A program made the position numbers and the translations under genes. Source: Micractinium sp. NFX-FRZ (Eukaryota; Chlorophyta; Trebouxiophyceae; Chlorellales; Chlorellaceae). From it: a stretch of DNA of 64,000 bases. The stretch is from the NCBI GenBank assembly GCA_029339195.1, contig JAPTJF010000103.1:1-64000 (forward strand). The letters are read 5' to 3'. Under the pieces are notes generated by a model, which saw nothing but the letters and a program-made list of their open reading frames with translations, did no database searches and was not told the origin of the DNA. Shown piece after piece: positions 53,018 through 64,000 of this stretch. Positions within the stretch are counted from its first letter, which is position 1. Every line of letters starts with the position of its first letter.

Positions 53018-56000
53018 TTACAGCTTGCCGCCGGTCTGGGCCTGCGGGCAGAAAAGGGGGCACAGGTGGCAGGGCTGTAACCCATCTGCCCATGGTTTCT
53101 GCAGCCGACTGCAAGCAAGCTAGCATGCCTTGCAGTCTGCCCTCTGCCAGACTTGAGTCCCCTCCAACTGTGCTCACTGCACAGCACACCCTCGGTACAC
53201 CGCGCCTCACTGCCGCCACTCCAGCGCCACACACACATGTGATGCTCCCCAACTCCATGCAAGCAGCTTACACAGCTCAACAATGCAGCGCTGCCCCTCC
53301 CACTCACCGCCACCTCAGCCGCAAAGTCGACCTCCTTCTTCTCAATGCCCTCGCCCAGCACGTAGCGTGCAAAGCGGCGGACCTGGATGTTCTCCCCAAT
53401 GCCCGCAATCTGCGCCTTGATGTGCTCCTGCGGGCAGGGGGAGGAGGGGGCAAGGGGGCAGGGCGGGGCACAGGAAACAATGAGCGAAGGTGGCAGGGTG
53501 GCAGGTACGTCGCGGGCAGGCTGAGAAGAGGGGCAAGGGCACGCACACACAGCGCAGCGCAGCGCAGCGCAGCCGCACAGAGAACAGCGCAGCGCACTCC
53601 CACACTCGTATTGGTGTCTTTGTTGATCACAACGCAGCGCAACGGGATGCGGTACAGCGCAGCGTAGCACAGCGTGACCAGGGCAGCAGCCAGCTCACCG
53701 CCACGGTGATGCTGGTGTCCTTGATGAAGGCCTGCTCCATGAGCGCCATCTCCTTGGCAATCTTGTCCACACGCCCCTGCACAATCTTCTCGCTGCACAG
53801 CGGAGAGGAGAGGCGAGAATGTGCAGTGAGGCGGCTGAGCGAGGCTGGGGAGGCAGCGTTCTGCAAGGCCACGCTGCCCTGACCGTCCCACGCCCTCACC
53901 CTGCCATCCTGCCGCTGCCCAACTCGGCTCCCGCCCTCCGCACTGCTACTGCCCAACCCAAGTCAGCATGGGCGTACCGGATCGCCTCGGGCTTGCTCTT
54001 GATGTCCTCCTTCTCCATCTCAATCGCCTTCTCCTTCTCCAGCATAGCGGCGGGCACGTCGGCAACGCTCACGTAGCGCACGTCGGCGCAGGCGGCAATC
54101 TGCAGGGGGCCAAGAGGCAGGCATGCAGGCAAGGTCAGCAGGCATGACACATAGAGGGGCCCCACGGTTGTGCTGACGCTTGTGAAGCACCCCATTGTCC
54201 TTCACCACGCCCTGGCTGTGTGCGGCACGCTGCCAGATCAATCGCGGGATGCCAGGTCGGCAGCACTGCCGCCTTAGTGCTGCCACGTCAGCGGCCTGCC
54301 AGCTCAGCTCACCTGCATGGCCATGTCGTTGACCAGCTCCCGGAACTTCTCGCCGCGAGCCACAAAGTCGGTCTCGCAGTTCACCTCCACAACCACACCC
54401 AGGCTGCAGGGGAAGGAGGAGGCAAAGGAGGTCAGTGAGCGTGGGGCTGACAGGACCAAGGGCCCCGGCGGGCAATCTTGAAGGGCGGACATGCGGGGCG
54501 GCGAGCAGCGCGCGCCTAGCATGCAGGCGCTGGGCCGCCTCCCAGCAGCGCACACTCTCACGCAGGCAGCAGGTAGAGCAGCCCCCACTGCACCCTGGCT
54601 CCATCCCCGCCTTCCTTCTTTAACCTGCAGCCCCTGCCCCGAGCCCTCACCGGCTGCCGGCGTGGATGTAGGCGCCCACGGCGCCCTCAGCGGCCACGCG
54701 CCCCGACTTCTTGTCGGCGCTCGCCAGCCCCTTCTTGCGCAGGAACTCGGAGGCGGCCTCCACGTCGCCGCCGCACTCTGCCAGCGCCTTCTTGCAGTCC
54801 ATCATGCCCGCACCGCTCTTCTCACGCAGCTCCTTCACCACGGCGGCGGAGATGGCGACGGCGGGCTTGGCCTCCGCCTTGGCCTCGGCCTTGGCCTCCT
54901 CCTTGGGCGCCTCCTCAGCCTTCTTGGCGGCAGCCTCCTGCAGAACATGAACACCGCAACAGGTCGGCACGCCTCTCCCACCCACAATGCATATTTGCAA
55001 CTCCCTCTTGCCTCCCTCCGGGGCGCCCTCGGCCTTGTCGGCGGCACCTATACACAGCCCTCCCGCCCCTTGCTGAGTGCCAGCAGAGTCCAGCTGTGCT
55101 GGGCGGCTGGCGTGGCAGGCTGGCCCGCCCATGCTGCGCCCTCCTGCCCGTCTTAACACAGGACCCACGCTGCAGGGTGCACACACACACACGCCCCGCC
55201 CCGCCCCGCACCTGCATCGCCTTGGTCTGCGCCTCCACGTCAGCCGCCAGGTCAGCCTTGGCCACGGTGATGCCCTCGCCCAGCACAAAGCGCTCAAAGC
55301 GGCGGATCTGGATGTTCTCGCCAATGCCCGCAATCGACTCCTTGATCACCTCTGCAGTGCACGGAAACAGTGGAACAGAGGTGAAAAGTGGCATGGCACG
55401 AGCAGGTGAGGGTTGGGCAGGGGTCGAGAGTGGGCAGAGGGTTTGACAAGCAGGGCAGGCAGGCGGTCGCCAAAACTGGCTGCTGTGTGGAGGCGGGAAG
55501 GGGGCCTAGACGCCGGAGGGCCTGCTGGCGCTGCAGCAGCAAAGCAGGGTGGCCTGCAGCAGCAGCAGTGGCCTGCAGCAGGCCCAGCATGACCTGCTGG
55601 CCGCCTGCCTGCCCTTCCCACCCACCACGGTTTGCCGCTGCTCTTAGGTTGCTAGCTTAGCACAGCACGGCACGGCACGGCACGGCACGGCACAGCGGGG
55701 CACAGCGCAGGCTCACCTCCCACGGTCTTGCCGCTGTCCTTGATGTAGGGCTGCTCCAGCAGGGCCATGGTCTTGGCAATCTTGTCCACGCGCCCCTGCA
55801 CAATCTTCTCGCTGCACAACACAGGGGAAGAAAGCAGGCGGAGGAGGTCAGGATTTTGCAGGACTATGTGGTGCCCAAGTAGATGGGTAGGAGCAGAAAT
55901 GGTGCATGCCTGACGGCCTCAAGAAAGCACCGGTCAACAGAACCGGGCCACCGGCCAGCCAGGCGGCGCCCCGCCTCCCTGTGCCAAACCACCCTAGCCA

Positions 56001-59000
56001 AGCTCACTGCATCGCTTACGGCTTGCCCCTGGCGTGTCCTCAGCCCCACCCAAACAGCTGTGGACATGCCCTTGTCCCCACCCAGCGCCCAGCAGCAAGC
56101 CAGAGCAGACTCGCTCTCACCGCATCGCCTCGGGCTTGCTCTTGATGTCCTCCTTCTCCATCTCAATCGCCTTCTCCTTCTCAAGCGCCTCGGCAGACAC
56201 CTCAGACACGTTGACCACGGTCACGTCGGGGCAGGCGGCAATCTGCAAGCAGCCGGGGGCACAGGTGGCGAGGGGTGGGCAGTGGGCAGCATTACAACGG
56301 CTAGTCAGTTGAGAGCAGAGCACCCTGCCGCAGCATATCAAGAGGGCAGGCAACAGCGCTGTGTGTTAAGCACACCGGCGCAGAGTGCTGCACTTGGCCT
56401 GCAAGCTCAGCAGCGCTGCCAGCTCAGCGACCCGCCAGCTCAGCGCCAGCTCACCTGCATGGCCATGTCGTTCACGAGCTCCTGGAACTTCTCGCCGCGG
56501 GCCACGAAATCGGTCTCGCAGTTCATCTCAACCAGCACACCCAGGCTGCAGCGTGGGTGAAAGGAAAGGTAGACTGAGGAGATGGGTTTGACTGGAGCAA
56601 CGGGCGCCGCTGCCGCTTCTGCTTAAGAGCGCAGGCCAGCCGCGCTACTGCTGCCGCAGGTGACGCCTTGCCCTGCAACCCCGCCTGCCTCCTCCCTGCC
56701 CGCCCCCTCACCGGCTGCCAGCGTGGATGTAGGACCACACAGCGCCCTCAGCGGCCACGCGGCTGGCCTTCTTGTCGGCAGAGGCCAGCCCCTTCTTGCG
56801 CAGGAACTGCATGGGTGGTATGGACACGCAGGGCACGACAGCCAAATGTGAGGCAGAGGGTTGGCACGGGCCTGTCTGACTTCACAACGGCAGCAGCGCT
56901 ACACTGCTCCTTCTCGGCACACCTGCCTTGCTCCACCAAACGCCCGTCCTGTCCCCCAGTCCCTCCCTGCATTATCGGCTCTCACTGTCGCCTCCCTGCT
57001 CCCTTCCTCCCAACCCCATTCCTCCCAGCAGCCCTCCCCTCCTACACTAGCCACAACCCATCCACTTCCTGCTTGCCCTTCTCCACACCGCCCCCGCCCC
57101 CGCCCCCGTGCAGCAAAGCCTCCCCCTCCCCGTCACATGCCCCTCCTGCCTGCCCCCGCAGCCTGCCCTCCTCACACGCCCCACCCTCTCACCTCCTTGG
57201 CCTTCTCCACGTCGCCGCTGCACTCCGCCAGTGCCTTCTTGCAGTCCATCATGCCCGCACCGCTCGCCTCACGCAGCTCCTTGACCAGCGCAGCAGAGAT
57301 GCCGCCGGCGGCGGCAGGGGCGGCAGCAGCCTTCTCCTCCTTCTTGGGCTCGGCAGCGGGGGCAGCGGGGGCGGCCTCGGCAACGGGGGCGGGGGCGGCC
57401 TCGGCAACGGGGGCGGCCTCGGCAGCGGGGGCAGCGGCAGCAGCCTCCACTGGCTTGGCCTCCTCCTCAGCAGGCTGAGGGGCAGCCTCCTCCACCTTCT
57501 CCTCCACGGCAGGCTCGGGCTGCAGGCGGGGTTTGAGAGAACAGGCGGGCAAGCAGGGTGGGCGCGGGGCGGGTAGGGTGGGCGGGCACTCCGGTGCATA
57601 CGCACCGCGGGCTGTCTGTGAAACAACCAGAGTGGGCTCAGCTGCAGGCTAGGCAGACACTAGCGTGTAAGTTGGCGTTCCAAATGATGCAGCCTTTGCC
57701 ATCTCAATCCACGGCTCAAATCTAAAGCTTGTTTGGAGGGATAGCTCTGTGTGTTTCATTCCTAGCCAGCCCGAAGCCCATTTTGCCCTGCCCACCGCCT
57801 GTGCTCCCCTGCCGCCTGTGCCAGCCTTCCCCGCACAGTGTGCATGCACCAACTGACTGGGTCCCTCTGTGTGGCGCATGGCATTACAGAGGGCCAGTAG
57901 TCGGTGCATGCACGCCGTGGGGCGGTGGCGGCGAGGGCACTGCCGCACGGCGGCTGCAGCGTGCGGCGCGGAACAGGGGACGCACACGGAAAAATGGTGG
58001 GACGCAGGGCGGCAGAGGACGGGGTAGGGGAGGCACAGACGGTGGCTAATGGCAGACGAGACGGTGAAAACTGGTTGGCTAGGCGGGAAGGGTCACACAG
58101 GCAGGCACATCTCCTCGCTATTGCCACACTTGGGCGGGAGGGGCTGTTCATCATGAGTTGTCAGGCAGGCGGGCCAGCGCGTTCAGCCCAGCCGCAGGCA
58201 GCTTCAGGGCAGCTTCAGGGCAGCTGCTCAAGAGCTACCCACCGCTGCCTTGTACTGCTCGGAGCTGATGCCGGCGCGCGCCAGCTGCTGCGCCAGGCGG
58301 CCCAGCCCAGCGGGCACATTCGTGTCGGCGCGCATGCCAGCGGTCCGCATCTCCTTCTCCTACTGGGAAGGAAGGGGGGTGAGGGGGAGAGCAGTTGTGT
58401 GGGGGGCAAGGTCAGCGCGGGGAAAAAGGCAGGAGAGAGGGAGGCACGGGCTGCGTGCAGGCGGGCCGGACCTGCCTGTTCCCCGGCCGCCGCCCTGCGC
58501 CAGAGCCGTGCAGCACCCATCAAAACCAGCACTGCCCGACCAGAGACCCTCCATCCCCCCGGCTGCCCACCTGCCCCCCGGAGAAAGGCCTGCGCACGCA
58601 TCCCACAAGCAGCGCTAACCCCTCACCTGCTCCAGCTCCTCGGCGCTGCGCTGGGAGAGCGCCACCTTGTCGCCGCGCACGCTGACCACCACCACCTCGA
58701 CCTCGTCGCCCTCGGCGGGCGGGGAGGCGCCCTCCTTCTTCACCATCTCGCTCTCGTGCAGCAGGCCGGTGAAGCCCTCGGCAATCTCGACAAACACGCC
58801 AAAGGCGGCCACCGAGGCGACCTTGCCCTTGATGGCCTGGCCGGGGGTGACCGGGGGGGCGGAGCGGGGGGCGCGGGCGGGGCGCGCCTTCTGCGCGCGA
58901 GCCTGCTGCTTCAGCTGCGGCCGCTCGCCGGTGGCGTCGCCGGCAGACTCCCAGTCGCGCTGGCCGCCGCCGCCGCCGCGGGGGGGAGGGCCCGCGCCCT

Positions 59001-60268
59001 CGGGGATCATGGTGACGGCAAACTTGCCGCGCTCCATGTCCACGTTCATCACGCGCACGCGCACCTCCTGCCCGTTGGTCAGCGCGTCGGCCACGTTGCG
59101 CACAAACTCGGTGGAGATCTGCGCAGGGGTGGGGCAAGGGGTTGAGGGGTTGAGAGCAAGGAGAATGGGGGTGTGCACAAACTCGGTGGGGAATTGTGGG
59201 GGGGAGGGGAGGAGGGAGGGAGGGCAGAGGAGAAGAAAGGACGGTGGGGGGCAGGTGGAGGAGGGAGGAGGGAGGTCTGTGCTTGCGGCCGCACCAAGGC
59301 ACTGGGCACACGCCCTGCCGCATATGCAGGAAGCACGCCGCCATCGCCACAAAACCACCGCCCTCCACCAGCACCACGCCCCGGCGCAGGCGGGGGCCGC
59401 ACCTGAGAGATGTGCAGCAGGCCGTCGGTCTGGACGCCAATGTTGACAAAGGCACCAAAGTCGCGGATGGACACCACCACGCCGTCATACTCCTTGCCAG
59501 CCTCGATGTCGCCAATGTTCATGGTGCGGGCGGGGCCGATGGTCTGGGCTGCAAGAGGAGGGAAGGGCAGGGCGGGGGGAGGGAGGGAGGGAGAGCAAGA
59601 GGGCGGTGGGAGACGGGAGTGGGGTGCAAAGAGTGCGGGAGAGCAGGCGCGGCGGCCGTGCAGCACGCCAGGAGAATGACAACTACGCTGCTCTTGAAGC
59701 TTACCGCGGGGCATGCGGTTGCGGGGCTGGCGGCGCTCCCGCTGCTCCCGCTGCGGCTGCTCAGCGGCAGGGGCGGCGGGCTCTGCGGCAGGGGCGGCGG
59801 GCGCCACGGGCTCGGCCTCGGGCGCCGCCTCAGTCTCCGCCGCCATTGCGGGGCGCACGGCCATGCGCTGCGCGCGGGCCGCGGTGCGGGGCCTCACACT
59901 GCAAATTGGGGTGTGAGCGGCACGAGCAAGGGCTCAGTGGCTGGCAGACACCAGGTGGCTATGCTCTCCAGAGGCCGCCACGGCAAATGCGCCACACTGG
60001 CGCTGCCAACCAGCCTGCATTTAGCTTTGTGGCACTGCTGGGGCCGCCAGGCAGCCGGTAACACGGTGCAAGCACCAGCAACCTCCCCGCATGGTGTGCT
60101 CCGCCACTCACTTGAGGCTCTGCGCGCCCACAAGGCGGGCACTGGACAGCACCGACGCCTGCAGCAGTGCAGCGGGGCAGCTGGTCAGGTAAGGTGGTGG
60201 CGGCAGACCTATCTGCAGACCAGCAACACATATTGCTGGCTTCTTACCTGCAGCGTGATGGGCGCCAT
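53018..60268 (-). CDS. Plastid polyprotein of EF-Ts (PETs): two S1 and two EF-Ts domains
   Basis: Plastid translation factor precursor, 874 aa. In Chlamydomonas and plants PETs yields EF-Ts (nucleotide exchange on EF-Tu) and the ribosome-bound S1 protein PSRP-7. Exons in gene order: 60268-60248, 60158-60112, 59898-59705, 59548-59403, 59118-58627, 58359-58243, 57519-57193, 56806-56712, 56545-56455, 56242-56121, 55811-55717, 55351-55212, 54937-54651, 54403-54313, 54099-53978, 53792-53699, 53427-53308, 53041-53018; all phases agree. A transit-like leader ([15 protein letters not shown]) precedes S1-1 ([27 protein letters not shown]) and S1-2 ([27 protein letters not shown]). EF-Ts 1 ([31 protein letters not shown]) and EF-Ts 2 ([31 protein letters not shown]) have matching intron positions, so the EF-Ts half arose by internal gene duplication. 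It ends AQTGGKL. The 0.7-kb intron between exons 6 and 7 separates the S1 and EF-Ts halves. Confidence 0.95.
53549..53600. repeat. GCGCA pentanucleotide repeats in a PETs intron
   Basis: CAGCG/GCACA-type pentamers fill the intron between exons 16 and 17. A similar (CACGG)n run at ~55664-55700 lies beside the donor of exon 11, the equivalent intron in the other EF-Ts half. Confidence 0.7.
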
Positions 60269-60940
60269 GTTGATGATGATTTGGTGTAAGCGAAAAGGAC
60301 CGGGTAGGCGGTGGTCCGCCAATGCATGCGTAGCGGATGTCGCGTGCTGGGAGTGCTGCGATATTGAGCAGGCCAGCTGAAATCATGAAACGACGGGCGA
60401 TGGGCCCGCAGCAGCTCGATTGGCAGGTTGTGGAGCCCGACAAGGTTTCCAGCACTGCATGGTGACCGGTGCACTCAAACCTCGCCAGCACTACCAGTGG
60501 CTCGAGGAAGAGCTCGCGGCCTGAAGTAATTTCAAGGTCCGCGGACAGCTCTAGGTAAGCTGCCAAGGCAGCTGACAAGGCCGGTGGGGCTCCACCTCGC
60601 GTTTCGAAGGCAGGTTTGCTGTTCGGCCCACCTGCTTGGTGCAGCATCAGCGGCTTTGAAATGTTCCGGCTGGGGCCGTGCATGCCGATGCAGGATGTGC
60701 GCAATCATTGGCGCTGCCTCGTGCTGACGGCAACCCCGCCGCCGCCGCCGACGGTGCAGCTCCCCACGGCCCTGCTGACAAAGTCCTCAGGGGTGCGCGG
60801 ACATTTGAGCACCTGTTGCATGATTGCAGTGCCTCCACCCGCAGTCAGCGTGCGCTGCCTCGGCAGCCGCATCTGCCATGGTGCCTTGTGCCCCACTCCA
60901 CTCTTGCTGCCTTTGCCGCTCCCCACCTGCCTGCAGGCAC
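60269..60940. promoter_or_regulatory. Divergent promoter region, PETs (-) and zinc-finger/AP2 gene (+)
   Basis: About 0.67 kb between opposite starts. An acceptor-like CCTGCCTGCAG stands four bases before ATG 60941, so an untranslated or short upstream exon may exist. No RNA gene seen. Confidence 0.4.
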
Positions 60941-61189
60941 ATGGACTGGCAGTGTCGGCACTGCACACTGATCAATAAAGCAGGTGAAGCCGTGTGCAAC
61001 GCATGCGGACAGCAGCGGCGATCTGCACCCGGCTCCAAGGCAGCGTCAGAGGTCATTGACCTGTTGAGTGACGACCCCTCTGAAGATTCGCTGCTGCCAG
61101 GCAACCCCCAGCCGCAGCCGCAGCAGCTCAACCAGACACGCAGCCAGCAGGAGCAGCAAGACCGGCAGCAGGCACAACAGCAGCAGGCA

Positions 61190-61220
<31 letters not shown>

Positions 61221-63972
61221 CCAAGCCGGCGCCCCACGAGGGGCCTGTGCAGGGCAGGATGGGCAACGTCGCCAGCGGGGCGGCCGACGAAGCGGGCAGC
61301 CCAGGCGAGGGTGGGTCCCCCAGCTATGATGACGATTTCCAGGTCCAGCTGAGCGACATCACCAGCAGCCGGCGGCGTGGCACGCAAGGCACGGGGGAAT
61401 CCGGCAGCATCAAGCGGCCCGCTGAGCTGGCGACGAGGGCAGGAGGAACGGCGGGGGCGGGAGCGGCGGGGCGGCTGCATGCGGCGCCTGAACATGGGAG
61501 CGGCTCGTCGGCGGAAACCGCCTTGCCGGAGGCGGCGGGGCGGCAGCAGCAGCAGCAGCAGCAGCCTGCGGTGGCGCCGGCGAGGCAGCAGAAGCGGCGG
61601 GAGCGCGAGGCAGCGGGCAGCGTCACAAGCGGGAGCCCCCTGGGGAGCCCATGCGCCCAGGGGCTCTCCGAGCAGCAGCAGCAGCAGCAGCACGGCAAGC
61701 GGCGGCGCGAGGGCGGGGCAGGGCACACGGCGCCGTGTGCTGGCGCGCACGCCGGGGCGCCTGCTGGCATGGCAGGGCTGCGCCTGCCTCCCAAAAAGAA
61801 GCAGCGGCTGGCAGCGGCAGCTGCAGGCGCCGCCCCCGCTGGCACCAGCGGGGCAGGCAGCGGCGGGTCCAAACCGGGCGGCGCCCTCTGCAGGGGTGGC
61901 CAGCCCGTGGAGCCGCAAGCGCAGTTTCCGGATGTCCGCCCGGCAGCTGGGCTGACCCTCCTGCCCCCGCGGCGCAAGAGGAAGAGGAGGAGGAAGAAGA
62001 AGGCTGCAGAGGCTGAGGAGACGGGCGCAGCGCAGCAGGCGGGGCGCGACTGGGCATCTCCTGGCGCTGCTGCAGCGGCGGCAGAGCAGCGGCAGCAGCA
62101 GGGAGAGGCGCACCCTTCACAACCCGCTTCCGCCGCAGCCGCCGCCGCAGCAGCGGGCAGCCGGGGCAAGCCATCGCCTCGGCAGCAGCCGCCGCCGGTG
62201 GCCAAGGGCCTGCCGCTGCCACTGAAGCCTGGGAAGCTGCTTGGAAAGCGGCCTCGTGAGAAGCAGCAGCAGCAGGAGCAGCAGCAGCAGCAGGAGGAGC
62301 AGCAGCAGCAGCCGCAAGGAACGGCAGAGCTGCGGCAGCAGCTGCAGGAGCAGCGGCAGGCTGCGGCAGCAGCCGCCGCCGCCGTTGATCAGGAGCAAAG
62401 GGCATGGCAGGCGCAGCAGCTGGGAGCGCAGGCGTCACCGGCAGCGTACCCACAGCACAGCCCGCAGCAGCAGTCAGGGGGCACGCCCGTGCAGCAGAGC
62501 CCTGGGCAGCAGCAGCAGCAGCAGCAGCAGCAGCCCATCCAACCCTCCCTGCGCCTGCCACCACGCCGCTCCCCGGCAAGCCGCTCGCCGGCGGGGCTGG
62601 GCAGCAGCTTGCCGACTGGCAAGGCCCCTGCCTCCCACGCAGCTGAGCAGCAGCAGCAGCAGCAGCAGCAGGGGTCGGGCCAAGGTGTGGGCCTAGAGCC
62701 TGCAGCCCAGCAGCAGCAGCAGCAGGAGGACCAGGCAGCAGCAGGGGTTGCTCTGCCGCAGCCAGGGCCAGATGCCTGGTGGCGCGGCATGGCGGCGGCG
62801 TTTGGGCAGGTGGGTGGTCGTATGCGGTGGGGGCATTTGAGCAGATGTGTTCACAACAAGCTGCGCTCTGCTGTGGTTACCATCTGTGCATGCACTTGCG
62901 GGAGATGGCGGGACAGCAGGACAGCCTGCTAGGCTCTCCCCCTGTGCACAGCAGCCGCCACCTCAACCTCCCTTGCCTGCCCTGCCAACCCGCACACATC
63001 CGCTCGCCGCCCCTGCCATGCACGCAGGGCCCGGCGCCTGCGCCTGCGGGCGGCGTGCAGCAGGGCAAGGCAGCAGCGCCTGCTCCACCTGCTGGGCCCG
63101 TCCCAGCCTGGGTGCGCCGGGCCAAACAGTCTGGCCAGGACATCACACCAGCTGTGCTGGCTGCCGCTGCCATGTGCCCGCCTGTGCTGCTTGCCGACCA
63201 GCCGCAGCGGCCGCAGCGGCTGTTGGCGGCTGGCATCCCCGGCTGGCTAGCCTTCAGGGTGGCCGCTCAGCTTCCAGAGGCAGCTTCCTGCACGCATGCC
63301 GCCGACTTGCTACACCTGGGAATGGCGGCAGCAGCCGCAGCAGGGCCGCCGCCCGTGTACGGTGCCATCCTCGCCCCGGCAGCAGGGCCCGCACAGCAGC
63401 AGCAGCAGCAGCAGGGTGGGACGCCAGGTTCTGAGCAGGCGCAGGCGCTCACCATGGATCAGGCGGCGCTGCGCCTGCTGACGGCGTCTCGGCACCAGGC
63501 GCAGCCAATGGACCTAGCTGAACGCACAAAGAGGTGGTTCACCCAGCGCAGCAACAACATAAGGAAGGAGCTGCGGCAGCGGCTGGATGCCGGGGCCAGC
63601 GGAGGCGGCGGCAGGGGCGGGGGCGGCGGCGGGGGCGGTGACAAGCAGCGCAGTGGCGGCCCTAAGCGCAGCGGAGCCGCTGCCGCCGGCGCCGGTGCTT
63701 CAGGCAAGCGCGGCGGGCCTGGGCCCAGCCGGCTGCGCCAGTCTGGCGGCGCCAGCAAGGCGCCGCCTCCCAGCAAACCAGCGTCAGTGAATGCCCTGCA
63801 CAAGTCCGCTGGCGGCGTGTCCTGCGGCGCCGGCGGCAGTGCTGGTGGGGCTCCGGCCCCTGGTCCCACGCAGTACAAGGGCGTGCGGTTCAGCGGCAAC
63901 GGCACATACAACTGCAGCGTGTGTGTGGTTGGCAAGCAGCTCTGGCTGGGAACCTTCCCCACACAGCAGTCG
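60941..63972 (+). CDS. PolyQ protein with RanBP2-type zinc finger and AP2-like domain (3' end outside window)
   Basis: Exons 60941-62809 and 63028-63972, phase 0, then a GTGAGC donor leading past the right edge. ATG 60941 opens directly into a RanBP2-type zinc finger (MDWQCRHCTLINKAGEAVC with NACG; W-x-C-x2-C...C-x2-C), which binds RNA or ubiquitin in other proteins. A SUMO-interaction-like VIDLLSDD follows at ~35. Then come ~550 residues of Gln/Ala/Gly-rich sequence with CAG-encoded polyQ tracts and basic patches (RKRKRRRKKKA). Exon 2 has a more ordered stretch (PAWVRRAKQSGQDITPAVL, LAERTKRWFTQRSNNIRKEL) and, at its end, YKGVRFSGNGTYNCSVCVVG with QLWLGTFPTQQS, which matches the first half of a plant AP2/ERF domain (YRGVR...WLGTF). 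Probably a nuclear DNA-binding regulator; this is inference. Confidence 0.82.
61173..62730 (+). repeat. Coding CAG (polyQ) tracts
   Basis: Runs of CAG codons at ~61173-61222, 61540-61566, 61673-61692, 62259-62312, 62508-62536, 62647-62671 and 62707-62727 encode Gln stretches up to ~10 residues in the zinc-finger/AP2 protein. Confidence 0.85.
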
Positions 63973-64000
63973 GTGAGCGTGTGCAACTGCCATTGGGGAT

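Noticed and set aside
57904..60380. Long plus-strand frames opposite PETs
   Set aside because: Antisense shadows of the S1 exons, with no motif.
61046..62579. Leu/Pro/Ala-rich minus-strand frames opposite the polyQ gene
   Set aside because: Mirror of CAG repeats.

Overview
The window reads as nuclear DNA of a trebouxiophyte green alga of the Chlorella/Micractinium type (inference). The support is very high GC, genes split into many short exons by small GT-AG introns, TGTAA (not AATAAA) poly(A) signals after several stops, Ala/Gln/Pro-rich tracts, a mix of mitochondrial, plastid and cytosolic eukaryotic housekeeping genes, and an AP2-like domain. No operons, tRNA, rRNA or CRISPR were found. 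The first 73 bases are only G and probably mark a gap or sequencing artefact.

Layout: (1) 74-2132, minus, 3'-truncated mitochondrial adrenodoxin/ferredoxin reductase. (2) 3227-8018, plus, importin alpha, 12 exons. (3) 8833-9424, minus, a small single-membrane-span protein, tail-to-tail with importin. (4) 10060-12832, plus, prohibitin. (5) 13732-19562, plus, a secreted pectate-lyase-like beta-helix protein, 14 exons. (6) 20554-27143, minus, a receptor-like TKL kinase, 17 exons. (7) 28248-30544, minus, ribosomal protein uL13 (L13a). (8) 31259-34485, plus, an unrecognised coiled-coil protein. (9) 35381-39238, plus, an FAD-dependent monooxygenase-like enzyme. (10) 40.8-49.3 kb, a tandem family of three genes plus a promoter/5' relic, built from repeated helicase-associated (HA)-like exons. 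(11) 49794-52058, plus, a UBE2J/UBC32-type tail-anchored E2. (12) 53018-60268, minus, the plastid PETs polyprotein (two S1 domains, two EF-Ts domains), 18 exons. (13) 60941 to the right edge, plus, a polyQ protein with a RanBP2-type zinc finger and an AP2-like domain, 3'-truncated.

Exon coordinates were worked out by hand from splice sites, homologous protein motifs and reading phase. In the complete genes the exon lengths sum to a multiple of three and every junction keeps phase.

Two things stand out. First, many introns contain degraded copies of the neighbouring exon edge, often with its splice site. This occurs in the reductase, importin, prohibitin, lyase, FAD enzyme, E2 and PETs genes, so local duplication across splice junctions seems to be a general process here. 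Second, the HA-like family grew by amplifying a ~0.4 kb exon+intron cassette with symmetric phase-0 exons, and then by duplicating whole genes with their promoters; copies range from intact to frameshifted. GC-AG introns also recur (two clear, one linking the kinase P-loop, one less certain).
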